DNA of 64,000 nucleotides from Oscillospiraceae bacterium (lineage in GTDB: Bacteria > Bacillota > Clostridia > Oscillospirales > SIG519). Below the pieces are notes generated by a model. The model made no database searches and was not told the origin of the DNA. It saw nothing but the letters and a program-made list of their open reading frames with translations. The position numbers and the translations under genes were made by a program. Shown piece by piece: positions 18,133 to 25,768 of this stretch. Location: positions 1-64,000 of the forward strand of contig SVMS01000004.1 in assembly GCA_015067255.1 (NCBI GenBank). The letters run 5' to 3'. Each line of letters opens with the position of its first letter. Positions within the stretch are counted from its first letter, which is position 1.

Positions 18133-19237
18133 AAATATCATACAAAGCTAAAATAAACCGTCTTGAAAAAGGCGGTTTTTTTGCTGCCTTTACTTCATCT
18201 TGAGTACAAAGAGGCACTTGAAAAACAAGCTTTCCTTCTTGATAATACTCTACAGCTCCAATTTGAGCTCCTTTTTCCAATGGTGCAAAAACAAAGCTTG
18301 GCAACAACACCTTAGTTTCGAAATTGTTTTCATTGTCTACAATAACAGCAGTTGCTTCTTGTGTATTAGTAACCCTTACTTTATTTTCTATACCGCCGCC
18401 CACATCAATTTCGTAGCTTAACTCATTTGGCTTTAAAAGCGTTATTCTCTGTGTTTTATCAAAGGATTCGTTAAACATATTTATATGGTCGTTCCAATCA
18501 TCAGGAGCATTTAAGGTTACTGCTATAAGCGTTATTCCGTCCTTTTGAGCTGCAGAAACAAGACATCTTCCCGCTGTTTTGGTAAAGCCTGTTTTAATCC
18601 CTATACAGCTATCATAAAGGCTTAAAAGCTTATTATGGTTTACAAGAGTTCTGTTATTATCGTGAATACTTTTTGTTTTGACTATTTGGCAAAACGTTTC
18701 GTTTTCCATAGCTCTTGCTGCAATTAAAGAAAGCTCCTTTGCAGTTGTGAAATGCTCTTCATTGGGAAGTCCTGACGGATTTTTAAAATTTGTATCTTTA
18801 AGTCCTATTTCTTTTGCTTTCTCATTCATTTTATTTACAAAATTTTCTTCATTTTCGCCTAAAGTCAATGCCAAAGTATTTGCGGCATCGTTTCCCGAAA
18901 CTAACATAAGACCGTAAAGAAGACTTTTTACCGATATTTTTTCATTGGCTTTTAAATACATAGATGAACCTTCTGTGTTTGCGGCTTTTTGTGGCACAGC
19001 AACAATTTTTTCAAGGTCGGGATATTCCTCAATAACTGTTAATGCTGTCATTATTTTTGTTGTACTTGCCATTTGTAAAATTTTGTTTTCGTTTTTTGCA
19101 AAAATAATTTTACGGCTTTTGGCTTCAATAACTATTGCGCTTTGCGCACTTACCTGTGTTGCAAAGCTTTTTATTGTGAAAGCATTTATTAAAATTAAAA
19201 ATATTATAATTTTTAAAATTGTTTTTTTCTTTTTCAA
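18119..19237 (-). CDS. D-alanyl-D-alanine carboxypeptidase, PBP5 family
   Basis: Penicillin-binding serine carboxypeptidase that removes terminal D-Ala from wall peptides outside the membrane. An N-terminal signal peptide (~1-27, basic KKKK then a hydrophobic run, cut near SFA-TQ) is clear. Catalytic motifs are STTK (58-61), SGN (114-116) and KTG (215-217). A PBP5_C beta domain (~270-350) and a short amphipathic tail (FSRRFILALYDIFNCI) that may hold it to the membrane complete the protein. 372 residues is typical. It could be the vegetative DacA or the sporulation DacF type; the sequence does not decide. Its last codons contain the terminator hairpin of mnmA and overlap the mnmA stop. Confidence 0.93.
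   Translation of the reverse strand: MKKKKTILKIIIFLILINAFTIKSFATQVSAQSAIVIEAKSRKIIFAKNENKILQMASTTKIMTALTVIEEYPDLEKIVAVPQKAANTEGSSMYLKANEKISVKSLLYGLMLVSGNDAANTLALTLGENEENFVNKMNEKAKEIGLKDTNFKNPSGLPNEEHFTTAKELSLIAARAMENETFCQIVKTKSIHDNNRTLVNHNKLLSLYDSCIGIKTGFTKTAGRCLVSAAQKDGITLIAVTLNAPDDWNDHINMFNESFDKTQRITLLKPNELSYEIDVGGGIENKVRVTNTQEATAVIVDNENNFETKVLLPSFVFAPLEKGAQIGAVEYYQEGKLVFQVPLCTQDEVKAAKKPPFSRRFILALYDIFNCI
18155..18182 (+). terminator. mnmA terminator embedded in the dac coding sequence
   Basis: A 10-bp stem with one wobble (18155-18164 with 18169-18178), a GAAA loop, and a T-run on the plus strand. It lies 22 bases after the mnmA stop and wholly inside the C-terminal codons of the opposite-strand carboxypeptidase. 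Confidence 0.75.
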
Positions 19238-19417
19238 AGCACCACCTCATTACATTAAAATATATTATTTTCTTATACTGTTTATGCTGTATTAAATTTA
19301 AAAATAGTTAAATATACCTATTTTTTTATAAGCATATATTTTTTTAAAAAGCTAAAACTATTGTTGCACGGTAACAAGTGCTTAATAATATATTTTAAAA
19401 AGAAAGGTATTAAAATT

Positions 19418-19600
19418 ATGTCTAACAACAATCAAAATCAGAGAAATAACAATTTCAACAATAGCCAGAACAACAGCCAAAACTCAAGAAATTCCAGAAC
19501 TGAATTTTCTGAAACTCAGGAATTTCCTATGCTTAAAGACAATCAAAACAAGAAGCAAAACAAAAATCAGAAAAACAAAAAGTCAAAGCAGGATTTCTAA
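19418..19600 (+). CDS. Small Asn/Gln/Lys-rich hypothetical protein
   Basis: A 60-residue ORF with ATG 19418 preceded by agaaagg at good spacing. The first half is almost all Asn, Gln and Ser; the middle has an acidic patch (EFSETQEFPMLKD); the end is Lys/Asn/Gln-rich (NKKQNKNQKNKKSKQDF). It has no hydrophobic segment or cysteine and should be soluble, disordered and basic. I do not recognise a family. The composition recalls small spore-core or nucleic-acid-binding proteins of clostridia, but that is only a resemblance. It stands alone between the divergent dac gene and a hairpin terminator. The 180 bases upstream are very A/T-rich and show no promoter I would call. Confidence 0.6.
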   Translation: MSNNNQNQRNNNFNNSQNNSQNSRNSRTEFSETQEFPMLKDNQNKKQNKNQKNKKSKQDF

Positions 19601-19633
19601 CAATATTCTATCGCACTTTTAACGTATATTAAA

Positions 19634-19703
19634 AAATAAGCTGAATAGACGGATAAAATATCTGACACGAGCAGACAATTATACCGTATTATTCAGCTTA
19701 TTT
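19634..19703. terminator. Long hairpin between converging genes, probable bidirectional terminator
   Basis: A perfect 14-bp stem (19634-19647 with 19690-19703) continues inward through a bulged stem (acgg/ccgt) to a small nested TCTG/CAGA hairpin. A-rich sequence precedes and T-rich sequence follows it, so a T-tract exists for both directions. The right arm ends 3 bases before the stop codon of the minus-strand exchanger gene. Confidence 0.65.
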
Positions 19704-19706
19704 ATT

Positions 19707-20657
19707 TTAACCTATAAATATATATGTGAGATAGCTTGCGTAAATGACCAGTCCTGTTATTCCCTGCCATTTTTGGAATTTTCCCGTGAAAATCGTAGGC
19801 ACAAGCATAACAAGTGTTATTGCTAAGCATACCGGAATATCAACAGCTATCGTTTGTGCATTTACAGGAATTGAGCCTTTGGAAATAATAGAACAAATAG
19901 GTAATATAAGTGCCATATCAATAGTATTTGCACCTATAATATTTCCCACAGATAAAGATGACTCTTTCTTAACTATCGCAGTTATTGTTGTAACAAGCTC
20001 GGGAAGAGATGTTCCTATTGCGATAGCAGTAAGAGCAATAATATTTTCAGGAACATTCAGCATAAGTGCTATTTCGCTTCCGTTATCTACAAGAAGCTGT
20101 GAGCCAAGAACAATTCCCGCTGCACCGAAAACAAACTTCAATACGTTTACTATTACTGTTTTAGTTGCAAGCTGAGGTCTCTCCTCCTCCGCTTCCTGTG
20201 TTGCCTGCTTAGCTTCTTTTATATTGAGGAAAATAAATACTGCAAACAGAACAAACAATATTATACTGCTTACAAGAGTAAGCTCGCCGCTAAGACTTAA
20301 TAAAATTAAAAGAACTATTATTGATATGAGCAAAATTGCTTTAGGAATAAAAAGTTTTTTATTTACGGCAACTGTCATAAATAATATTCCTATTGCCATA
20401 ATCATACCGGTATTGGCAGTAACAGAGCCTATGGCGTTTCCTGTTGCCATATCAACCTTTCCTTCAAAGGCTGCAAGGCTTGATACGATAATTTCAGGCA
20501 AAGTTGTTGCTAAGCTTACAATTGTCGCTCCCACAACAAATTTAGGAATTTTACTTATACGGGCAAACCAGCTTGCCGCATCAACAAAAAAGTCTCCTCC
20601 CTTTACAATCAAAACAACGCCGATTGCAAAAAGAAAAATAATTAAAGCTATTTCCAT
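19707..20657 (-). CDS. CaCA-family cation/Na+ (or H+) antiporter, YrbG type
   Basis: Integral membrane exchanger of about 10 helices with the two inverted alpha repeats of the calcium/cation antiporter family. The first repeat has GATIVSLATTLPEIIVSSLAA and GNAIGSVTANT (~43-80); the second has AIGTSLPELVTTITA and VGNIIGANTIDMAL (~210-255). Acidic residues in both repeats form the cation site. 316 residues is normal for the prokaryotic K+-independent group. It follows the P-type ATPase by 7 bases and is the second gene of its riboswitch-controlled operon. The family usually moves Ca2+, but the Mn2+ riboswitch upstream suggests Mn2+ export here (inference). Confidence 0.9.
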   Translation of the reverse strand: MEIALIIFLFAIGVVLIVKGGDFFVDAASWFARISKIPKFVVGATIVSLATTLPEIIVSSLAAFEGKVDMATGNAIGSVTANTGMIMAIGILFMTVAVNKKLFIPKAILLISIIVLLILLSLSGELTLVSSIILFVLFAVFIFLNIKEAKQATQEAEEERPQLATKTVIVNVLKFVFGAAGIVLGSQLLVDNGSEIALMLNVPENIIALTAIAIGTSLPELVTTITAIVKKESSLSVGNIIGANTIDMALILPICSIISKGSIPVNAQTIAVDIPVCLAITLVMLVPTIFTGKFQKWQGITGLVIYASYLTYIFIG

Positions 20658-20664
20658 ACTCTAA

Positions 20665-23310
20665 TCACCGCTTATCTGTTTTTTCTGCTATTTTCATAAT
20701 CAGCTTTACTAATTCAACAATAGGAATAACACTTATCGCAAGTCCCATCGCAACAGCGTATTCTAAGAGAGAAATGTGCGCAAAGCCAAACATATCCGAA
20801 ATGCCAGGAATATATATTATAGCTGTTGTTAAAATTAAGGACAGTATCATTGCTCCGAACAAATAGAAATTGTGTCCTTTAAGAGAAAAGATAGATTTCT
20901 TACTTGACCTTAAATTGAACGAATGGAAAATCTCCGCCATTGACATTGTTAAAAATGCCATTGTCATTCCTGCATCGCTGTTTGTTATTGCCCATTCCCC
21001 TGTTTCTAAGAAATGGCCTATAAAATATGCTGATAAAGTTAAAATTGTAACCATTATTCCTTGATATACTACGTTAATTCCCAAGCCGTTGGAGAAAATT
21101 CCCTCTTTGGTAGACCTAGGACTGCGCTTCATTATATCAGGCTCTCCCTTTTCAAGACCTAATGCCAAAGCAGGAAAAGTATCAGTTATAAGGTTTATCC
21201 AAAGAATATGAACAGGATTTAAGATTACAAAGCCGAATATTGTTGCAATAAAAATACTTAAAACTTCGCTTAAGTTTGAAGCCAATAAAAACTGTATAGC
21301 TTTTCTTATATTGTCGTAAATTCTTCTGCCTTCTTTTACGGCATCTACAATAGTTGCAAAATTGTCGTCAGCGAGTACCATATCAGCAACGTTTTTGGTA
21401 ACGTCAGTACCTGTAATTCCCATTCCTACGCCGATATCTGCGCTTTTTATAGAAGGAGCATCATTTACACCGTCGCCTGTCATAGCAGTTACCATACCTA
21501 ATTTTTTCCATGTGGTAACTATTCTTACCTTGTGTTCAGGCTGAACACGGGCATATACGGAATATTGCTTGATTTTTTTTTCAAATTCTTCGTCACTTAT
21601 TTCATTTAATTCAGCGCCTGTTATTGCCTGCGATGCAGAGGTTATTATTCCTAACTGCATAGCAATAGCAACCGCTGTATCCTTATGGTCACCCGTAATC
21701 ATTATAGGACGTATTCCTGCGCTTTTACATTCTGCAATAGCATCGCAAACCTCTTCTCGCACAGGGTCAATCATTCCTGTAAGTCCTATAAATACAAGCT
21801 CATTTTCCAAGCTTTCGGGTGAAAATTCCTGTGGCTGTGTTGAATACTCTTTATAGGCTGCTGCCAAAACACGCAAAGCTTTATCTGCCATCGCTTTATT
21901 TTGGGCAAGTATTTGCTCTCTTTTCTCATTGGTAAGCTCGATTTTTTGACCATTTGAAAAAATATGAGTACATAGCTTCAAAACCTCATCGGGAGCGCCC
22001 TTTGTATACTGAACAAATGAGTCTTTATATTTATGAACTGTTGACATTCTTTTTCTTACAGAATCAAAAGGAGCTTCTCCTATTCTGGGGAAGTTTGCTT
22101 TTAAATCATTCTTTTCAAGACCAAGCTTAAAAGCATAATTTACAAGAGCACACTCAGTAGGCTCTCCTACTGCCTCTTTATTGTCATCCAATTCTGCATC
22201 CGAACAAAGAGCCATAGCAGAAGCAAGCAGCTTTTCATCCTCTGTAAAATGCTCTACAACAGTCATTTTGTTCTGAGTAAGTGTTCCTGTTTTATCTGAG
22301 CATATAATCTGCGTACAGCCTAAGGTTTCAACCGCTGTCAGCTTTCTTATAACAGCGTTTCTCTTTGACATCTTAGTAACGCCCATAGACAAAACAATCG
22401 TTACAACTGCCGCAAGACCTTCGGGTATAGCGGCAACAGCAAGAGAAACTGATACCATAAAGCTATCAATCATAACAGAGGGCTCAAAGCTACCGTTTTT
22501 GATAACGCTGAAGCCGAATATAAAAACACAGATGCCCAAAACTATGAAGGTTAATATTTTGCTAAGCTGTGAAAGCTTTATTTGTAAAGGAGTCTGAGAC
22601 TCTTGTGCCTGGGTAAGTGCATTTGCAATTTTACCCATTTCTGTTTCCATTCCCGTTGCAACAACAACAGCTTTACCTCTTCCGTAAACAACGGTGCTTC
22701 CCATATACATCATATTTTTTCTATCGCCTAAAGGAACGTCTTTAGCACCATTAAGCTCAAGAGCTTCCACTTTTTTATCTACAGGTACAGATTCTCCTGT
22801 AAGTGCTGCCTCTTCAATTTTTAAAGAAGCCGATTCTATAATTCTTGCATCTGCAGGAACAGCATCTCCCGCTTCCAATAAAATTATATCGCCGCAAACT
22901 AACTCTTCACTCTTTATAATATGCACAGTTCCGTCACGTAGAACCTTTGAAGTTGCCGCAGTCATTTCTTTAAGGGCATCAATGGCTTTTTCTGCCTTGC
23001 TTTCCTGAAGAACGCCAAGCACGGAATTTATAATTACAACAAAAAGAATTATAAATACATCTACCAACGATTCGCCTTCAAAAACCGCAGTAACGCCTGA
23101 AATAGCCGCCGCAATTATTAAAATAATTATCATCGGGTCGGAAATCTGATTTAAAAATCTTCTTGCAATAGATGTCTTTTTCCCCTCTGCAAGCTTGTTC
23201 TTTCCGTATTTTTCAAGTCTTTCAGACGCTTGCTGTGCGCTTAAGCCTTTTAAAGCATCAGTTTTCTGATTTTCTAAAATTTGCTGAGCGCTTTCTAAAT
23301 ATTCTCTCAT
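20665..23310 (-). CDS. P-type (PMCA/SERCA-like) cation-transporting ATPase
   Basis: P2A-type ATPase pumping divalent cations out of the cell. The N-terminal cation ATPase domain leads to helices M1-M2 (~57-105), the actuator domain with TGES (171-174), M4 with PEGL (296-299), and the phosphorylation site CSDKTGTLT (Asp339). The hinge TGDGVNDAPSIKSADIG and M6 with NLITDTFPALALG (cation ligands Asn and Asp) follow, then the C-terminal M7-M10. 881 residues is usual. It looks like a calcium pump, but bacterial members behind yybP-ykoY riboswitches have been shown to export Mn2+ (for example Lactococcus YoaB). SD aaaaggag precedes the start. The CaCA exchanger follows 7 bases downstream. Confidence 0.92.
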   Translation of the reverse strand: MREYLESAQQILENQKTDALKGLSAQQASERLEKYGKNKLAEGKKTSIARRFLNQISDPMIIILIIAAAISGVTAVFEGESLVDVFIILFVVIINSVLGVLQESKAEKAIDALKEMTAATSKVLRDGTVHIIKSEELVCGDIILLEAGDAVPADARIIESASLKIEEAALTGESVPVDKKVEALELNGAKDVPLGDRKNMMYMGSTVVYGRGKAVVVATGMETEMGKIANALTQAQESQTPLQIKLSQLSKILTFIVLGICVFIFGFSVIKNGSFEPSVMIDSFMVSVSLAVAAIPEGLAAVVTIVLSMGVTKMSKRNAVIRKLTAVETLGCTQIICSDKTGTLTQNKMTVVEHFTEDEKLLASAMALCSDAELDDNKEAVGEPTECALVNYAFKLGLEKNDLKANFPRIGEAPFDSVRKRMSTVHKYKDSFVQYTKGAPDEVLKLCTHIFSNGQKIELTNEKREQILAQNKAMADKALRVLAAAYKEYSTQPQEFSPESLENELVFIGLTGMIDPVREEVCDAIAECKSAGIRPIMITGDHKDTAVAIAMQLGIITSASQAITGAELNEISDEEFEKKIKQYSVYARVQPEHKVRIVTTWKKLGMVTAMTGDGVNDAPSIKSADIGVGMGITGTDVTKNVADMVLADDNFATIVDAVKEGRRIYDNIRKAIQFLLASNLSEVLSIFIATIFGFVILNPVHILWINLITDTFPALALGLEKGEPDIMKRSPRSTKEGIFSNGLGINVVYQGIMVTILTLSAYFIGHFLETGEWAITNSDAGMTMAFLTMSMAEIFHSFNLRSSKKSIFSLKGHNFYLFGAMILSLILTTAIIYIPGISDMFGFAHISLLEYAVAMGLAISVIPIVELVKLIMKIAEKTDKR

Positions 23311-23337
23311 TTGTATAACTCCTTTTCTAAGTTATAT

Positions 23338-23379
23338 AAAAAAAGACCTTTAATATGGAAATTCCACATTAAAAGTCTT
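23338..23379 (-). terminator. Riboswitch expression platform: intrinsic terminator
   Basis: On the minus strand an ~18-bp stem (23362-23379 with 23342-23359, few mismatches, tiny loop) is followed by seven T. Its 5' arm contains the last conserved strand of the aptamer, so ligand binding and terminator formation exclude each other. This predicts an ON switch with metal. Confidence 0.85.
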
Positions 23380-23458
23380 GTTCCTTTAAACGAAAGGCGC
23401 AAAGCCAGATGAAAAATCATCGGTATGTTGACTTTGCAAAAAAACTACTCCCTTTTAA
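23369..23458 (-). promoter_or_regulatory. yybP-ykoY (Mn2+) riboswitch aptamer
   Basis: Read on the minus strand, the leader has the hallmark segments of the yybP-ykoY class: TTAAAAGGGAGTAG at the 5' side, a CAAAGTCAACATACC segment, the GGCTTTGCGCC arm, and ACAAGACTTTTAA closing P1 against TTAAAAG. These are the conserved L1 and L3 strands that clasp Mn2+. It lies between a consensus promoter and the P-type ATPase gene, followed directly by a mutually exclusive terminator. The class is assigned by eye from conserved bases. Confidence 0.87.
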
Positions 23459-23466
23459 CAAGACAA

Positions 23467-23495
23467 ATTATATAGTATATTTTTACCAATGTCAA
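23467..23495 (-). promoter_or_regulatory. Consensus sigma-A promoter of the ATPase-exchanger operon
   Basis: On the minus strand: TTGACA (23490-23495), 17-base spacer, TATAAT (23467-23472), both boxes perfect. Transcription would begin just before the riboswitch aptamer. Confidence 0.9.
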
Positions 23496-23520
23496 GAGAT
23501 TTATTTATTTTTGGTAAAAA

Positions 23521-23556
23521 GAGGCTGTAAAAAAACTTTCGTTTTTTTACAGCCTC
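23521..23556. terminator. Terminator of rpmE
   Basis: A 16-bp stem (23521-23536 with 23541-23556) and a 4-base loop, followed on the minus strand by a T-run. It lies 15 bases after the rpmE stop and also shields rpmE from the neighbouring divergent promoter. Confidence 0.85.
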
Positions 23557-23571
23557 TTTATTCGTTAAAAA

Positions 23572-23775
23572 CTATTTACCAAGACCGAAACGCTTATTAA
23601 ATCTGTCAACACGTCCGCCTGTATCAACCAGCTTCTGCTTTCCGGTATAGAAAGGATGACATTTTGAACAAATTTCAACCTTAATTTCCTTCTTTGTGGA
23701 TTTGGTATTGATAACCTCACCGCAAGCACATTTGATAACTGCGTCCTGGTATTCCGGATGTATTCCTTCTCTCAT
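23572..23775 (-). CDS. rpmE: 50S ribosomal protein L31, zinc-binding type
   Basis: 67-residue large-subunit protein. The four zinc ligands Cys16, Cys18, Cys36 and Cys39 (CACG and [10 protein letters not shown]) mark the C+ form, whose zinc can be mobilised under zinc starvation in bacteria that also keep a C- paralogue. The end [16 protein letters not shown] is the family signature. It is monocistronic, with its own promoter and terminator. Confidence 0.96.
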   Translation of the reverse strand: MREGIHPEYQDAVIKCACGEVINTKSTKKEIKVEICSKCHPFYTGKQKLVDTGGRVDRFNKRFGLGK

Positions 23776-23826
23776 TATGTTTCACCCCATATCCTAAAAA
23801 ATCGCATAAATACCATACTGCACTAT

Positions 23827-23855
23827 ATAATAACATAAATTATTTCCATTTGCAA
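23827..23855 (-). promoter_or_regulatory. Probable promoter of rpmE
   Basis: On the minus strand: TTGCAA (23850-23855), 17-base spacer, TATTAT (23827-23832), about 50 bases before the start codon. The -10 box is one base from consensus. Confidence 0.5.
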
Positions 23856-23902
23856 GCATTTTTTTCTTTTTTCTTAAAAAATTTTTAAAATAAAAAAACA
23901 AC

Positions 23903-23931
23903 TGGACATTCATATACTTTCATAGTATAAT
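23903..23931 (+). promoter_or_regulatory. Promoter of lgt-folD
   Basis: TGGACA (23903-23908), 17-base spacer, TATAAT (23926-23931). The lgt start codon is 28 bases downstream, leaving a very short leader. Confidence 0.7.
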
Positions 23932-23958
23932 TATTTCTATATGTTAGGAGGATGCTCA

Positions 23959-24852
23959 ATGAATATTTCTTTTCCCGGTATTGGGATAAATAATGTTGAA
24001 GTACCGAGAGTCTTTATAAAAATAGGCAGCTTTGCTATTTATTGGTATGCTATTCTTATAACGATAGGTATAGTTCTTGCTTTTATTTTTGCTTTAAGAA
24101 ACTGCAAAAAATTCAATCTTGTTTCGGACAATATATATGATGCTTTACTTTTTGGACTTCCCTGTGCCATTGTCGGCGCAAGACTTTATTATGTTATCTT
24201 CACTTTAGGAGATATCGAGTCCTTTGGTGAAATTTTCAACCTAAGAAAAGGCGGTCTTGCTATTTTCGGCGGTATTATAGGTGCTTTTTTCGGAGGACTT
24301 ATTCTTTGCAAAATTAAGAAAATTAAATTTTCCTCTCTTCTTGATGTTGCTTCAATGGGCTTCCTTATAGGTCAATGCATCGGCAGATGGGGCAATTTCT
24401 TCAACGGTGAGGTTTACGGAGTTGAAACATCTCTCCCCTGGAGAATGGTTATTGAAAACGATTACGCTACTAAGAATGGCGTTCATCCTTTATTCTTATA
24501 TGAAAGTCTTTGGAATTTATTAGGCTTTATTCTTTTATTTATATTTGTTAAGAAAGCTAAAAAGCGTTTCAGCGGTCAGGTTGCTTTAATGTACGTTATC
24601 TGGTACGGCTTCGGACGTGGCTTTTTAGAAGGCTTAAGACAGCAGGAATTTATTATTAAAGGACTTTTCGGCGGCTATGTTTCTCAGATTTTAGGCTTCA
24701 TATCAGCCATAGTTGCTTTAATTATTCTTATAGTTCTTACAAAAAAGAATAAAGAGACTAAAAACTATGTTAAAGTTTTTGATGTTCCCGCTACCGAATT
24801 GCAAAATGAAATTAAAATAGAAAAGGAAGATGAAAATGGCGACAATAATTGA
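23959..24852 (+). CDS. lgt: Prolipoprotein diacylglyceryl transferase
   Basis: Membrane enzyme that moves diacylglycerol from phosphatidylglycerol to the lipobox cysteine of prelipoproteins. About seven membrane segments are visible. The Lgt signature GQCIGRWGNFFNGEVYG lies mid-protein, and YGFGRGFLEGLRQ carries the conserved Arg. The C-terminal tail is charged and cytoplasmic. I start at ATG 23959 (7 bases after aggagg), giving 297 residues; the ATG at 23941 precedes that SD. Its 3' end overlaps folD by 17 bases, so the two are coupled. Confidence 0.95.
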   Translation: MNISFPGIGINNVEVPRVFIKIGSFAIYWYAILITIGIVLAFIFALRNCKKFNLVSDNIYDALLFGLPCAIVGARLYYVIFTLGDIESFGEIFNLRKGGLAIFGGIIGAFFGGLILCKIKKIKFSSLLDVASMGFLIGQCIGRWGNFFNGEVYGVETSLPWRMVIENDYATKNGVHPLFLYESLWNLLGFILLFIFVKKAKKRFSGQVALMYVIWYGFGRGFLEGLRQQEFIIKGLFGGYVSQILGFISAIVALIILIVLTKKNKETKNYVKVFDVPATELQNEIKIEKEDENGDNN

Positions 24853-25687
24853 CGGAAAATTAACCTCTCAGCACGTCAAAGACCAAGTTAAAGCTGAGGT
24901 TACAGAGCTTAATCAAAAAAATATTTTTCCCGGACTTGCAGTTATTATAGTAGGAAATGACCCTGCATCTCAGACATACGTTGCAAACAAAGAAAAGGCT
25001 TGTGCTTATACAGGAATTTACTCTGAAAAATATGCCCTTGATGAAAACACAACTCAACAAGAGCTTTTAAGCCTTATTGACCGTTTAAACGAGGATAAAA
25101 AAATCAACGGTATTCTTGTTCAGCTTCCCTTACCTAAAGGACTTGACGATAAAGCTGTTATTGACAGAATTTCTCCCATTAAAGACGTTGATGCTTTTTC
25201 CGACCAAAGCGTTGGAAAGATTATGATTGGCGATTACGATTTCCTTCCCTGTACCCCTGCAGGTGTTATGGAGCTTTTGAAAGAATACAATATTGATATA
25301 TGCTCCAAAAACTGTGTTGTTATCGGACGCAGTAATATTGTAGGCAAGCCTATGGCTATGCTTCTTTTACATTCCAACGGAACAGTAACTATTTGTCATT
25401 CAAAAACAAAGAATTTAAAAGAAATCTGCGCAGGAGCTGACATTCTTGTTGCTGCTATCGGAAAGCCTAAGTTCGTAACTGCAGATATGGTTAAGGAAGG
25501 CGCTGTTGTAATAGACGTAGGAATAAACAGAGACGAAAACGGCAAGCTTTGCGGCGACGTTGATTTTGAAAATGTTTCTAAAAAAGCTTCCTTTATTACC
25601 CCTGTTCCCGGCGGAGTTGGTCCTATGACAATAGCTACTCTTATGAAAAATACTGTTACAGCCGCAAAGAAGCAAAATAACATCTAA
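24836..25687 (+). CDS. folD: Bifunctional methylenetetrahydrofolate dehydrogenase/cyclohydrolase
   Basis: Interconverts 5,10-methylene-, methenyl- and 10-formyl-THF for one-carbon supply. TYVANKEKAC carries the catalytic Tyr48 and Lys52; GILVQLPLPKG and the NADP-binding GRSNIVGKPMAMLL segment follow, and the family end motif TPVPGGVGPMTIATL is intact. There are 283 residues. The start at ATG 24836 (MATIIDGK) fits the SD aaggaag better than the ATG six bases upstream. It lies inside the lgt 3' end. Confidence 0.95.
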   Translation: MATIIDGKLTSQHVKDQVKAEVTELNQKNIFPGLAVIIVGNDPASQTYVANKEKACAYTGIYSEKYALDENTTQQELLSLIDRLNEDKKINGILVQLPLPKGLDDKAVIDRISPIKDVDAFSDQSVGKIMIGDYDFLPCTPAGVMELLKEYNIDICSKNCVVIGRSNIVGKPMAMLLLHSNGTVTICHSKTKNLKEICAGADILVAAIGKPKFVTADMVKEGAVVIDVGINRDENGKLCGDVDFENVSKKASFITPVPGGVGPMTIATLMKNTVTAAKKQNNI

Positions 25688-25716
25688 TGGCTGTAAAGTT
25701 ATATCTCTTTACATAT

Positions 25717-25751
25717 AAAAACGGCAGATGCTGAGTGCATCTGCCGTTTTT
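25717..25751. terminator. Bidirectional terminator between folD and leuS
   Basis: A perfect 15-bp stem (25717-25731 with 25737-25751) and a 5-base loop, with A and T runs forming the ends of the stem, so it works for folD (plus) and for the long leuS-ending run (minus). Confidence 0.88.
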
Positions 25752-25768
25752 GAACGTATTGACAAACC

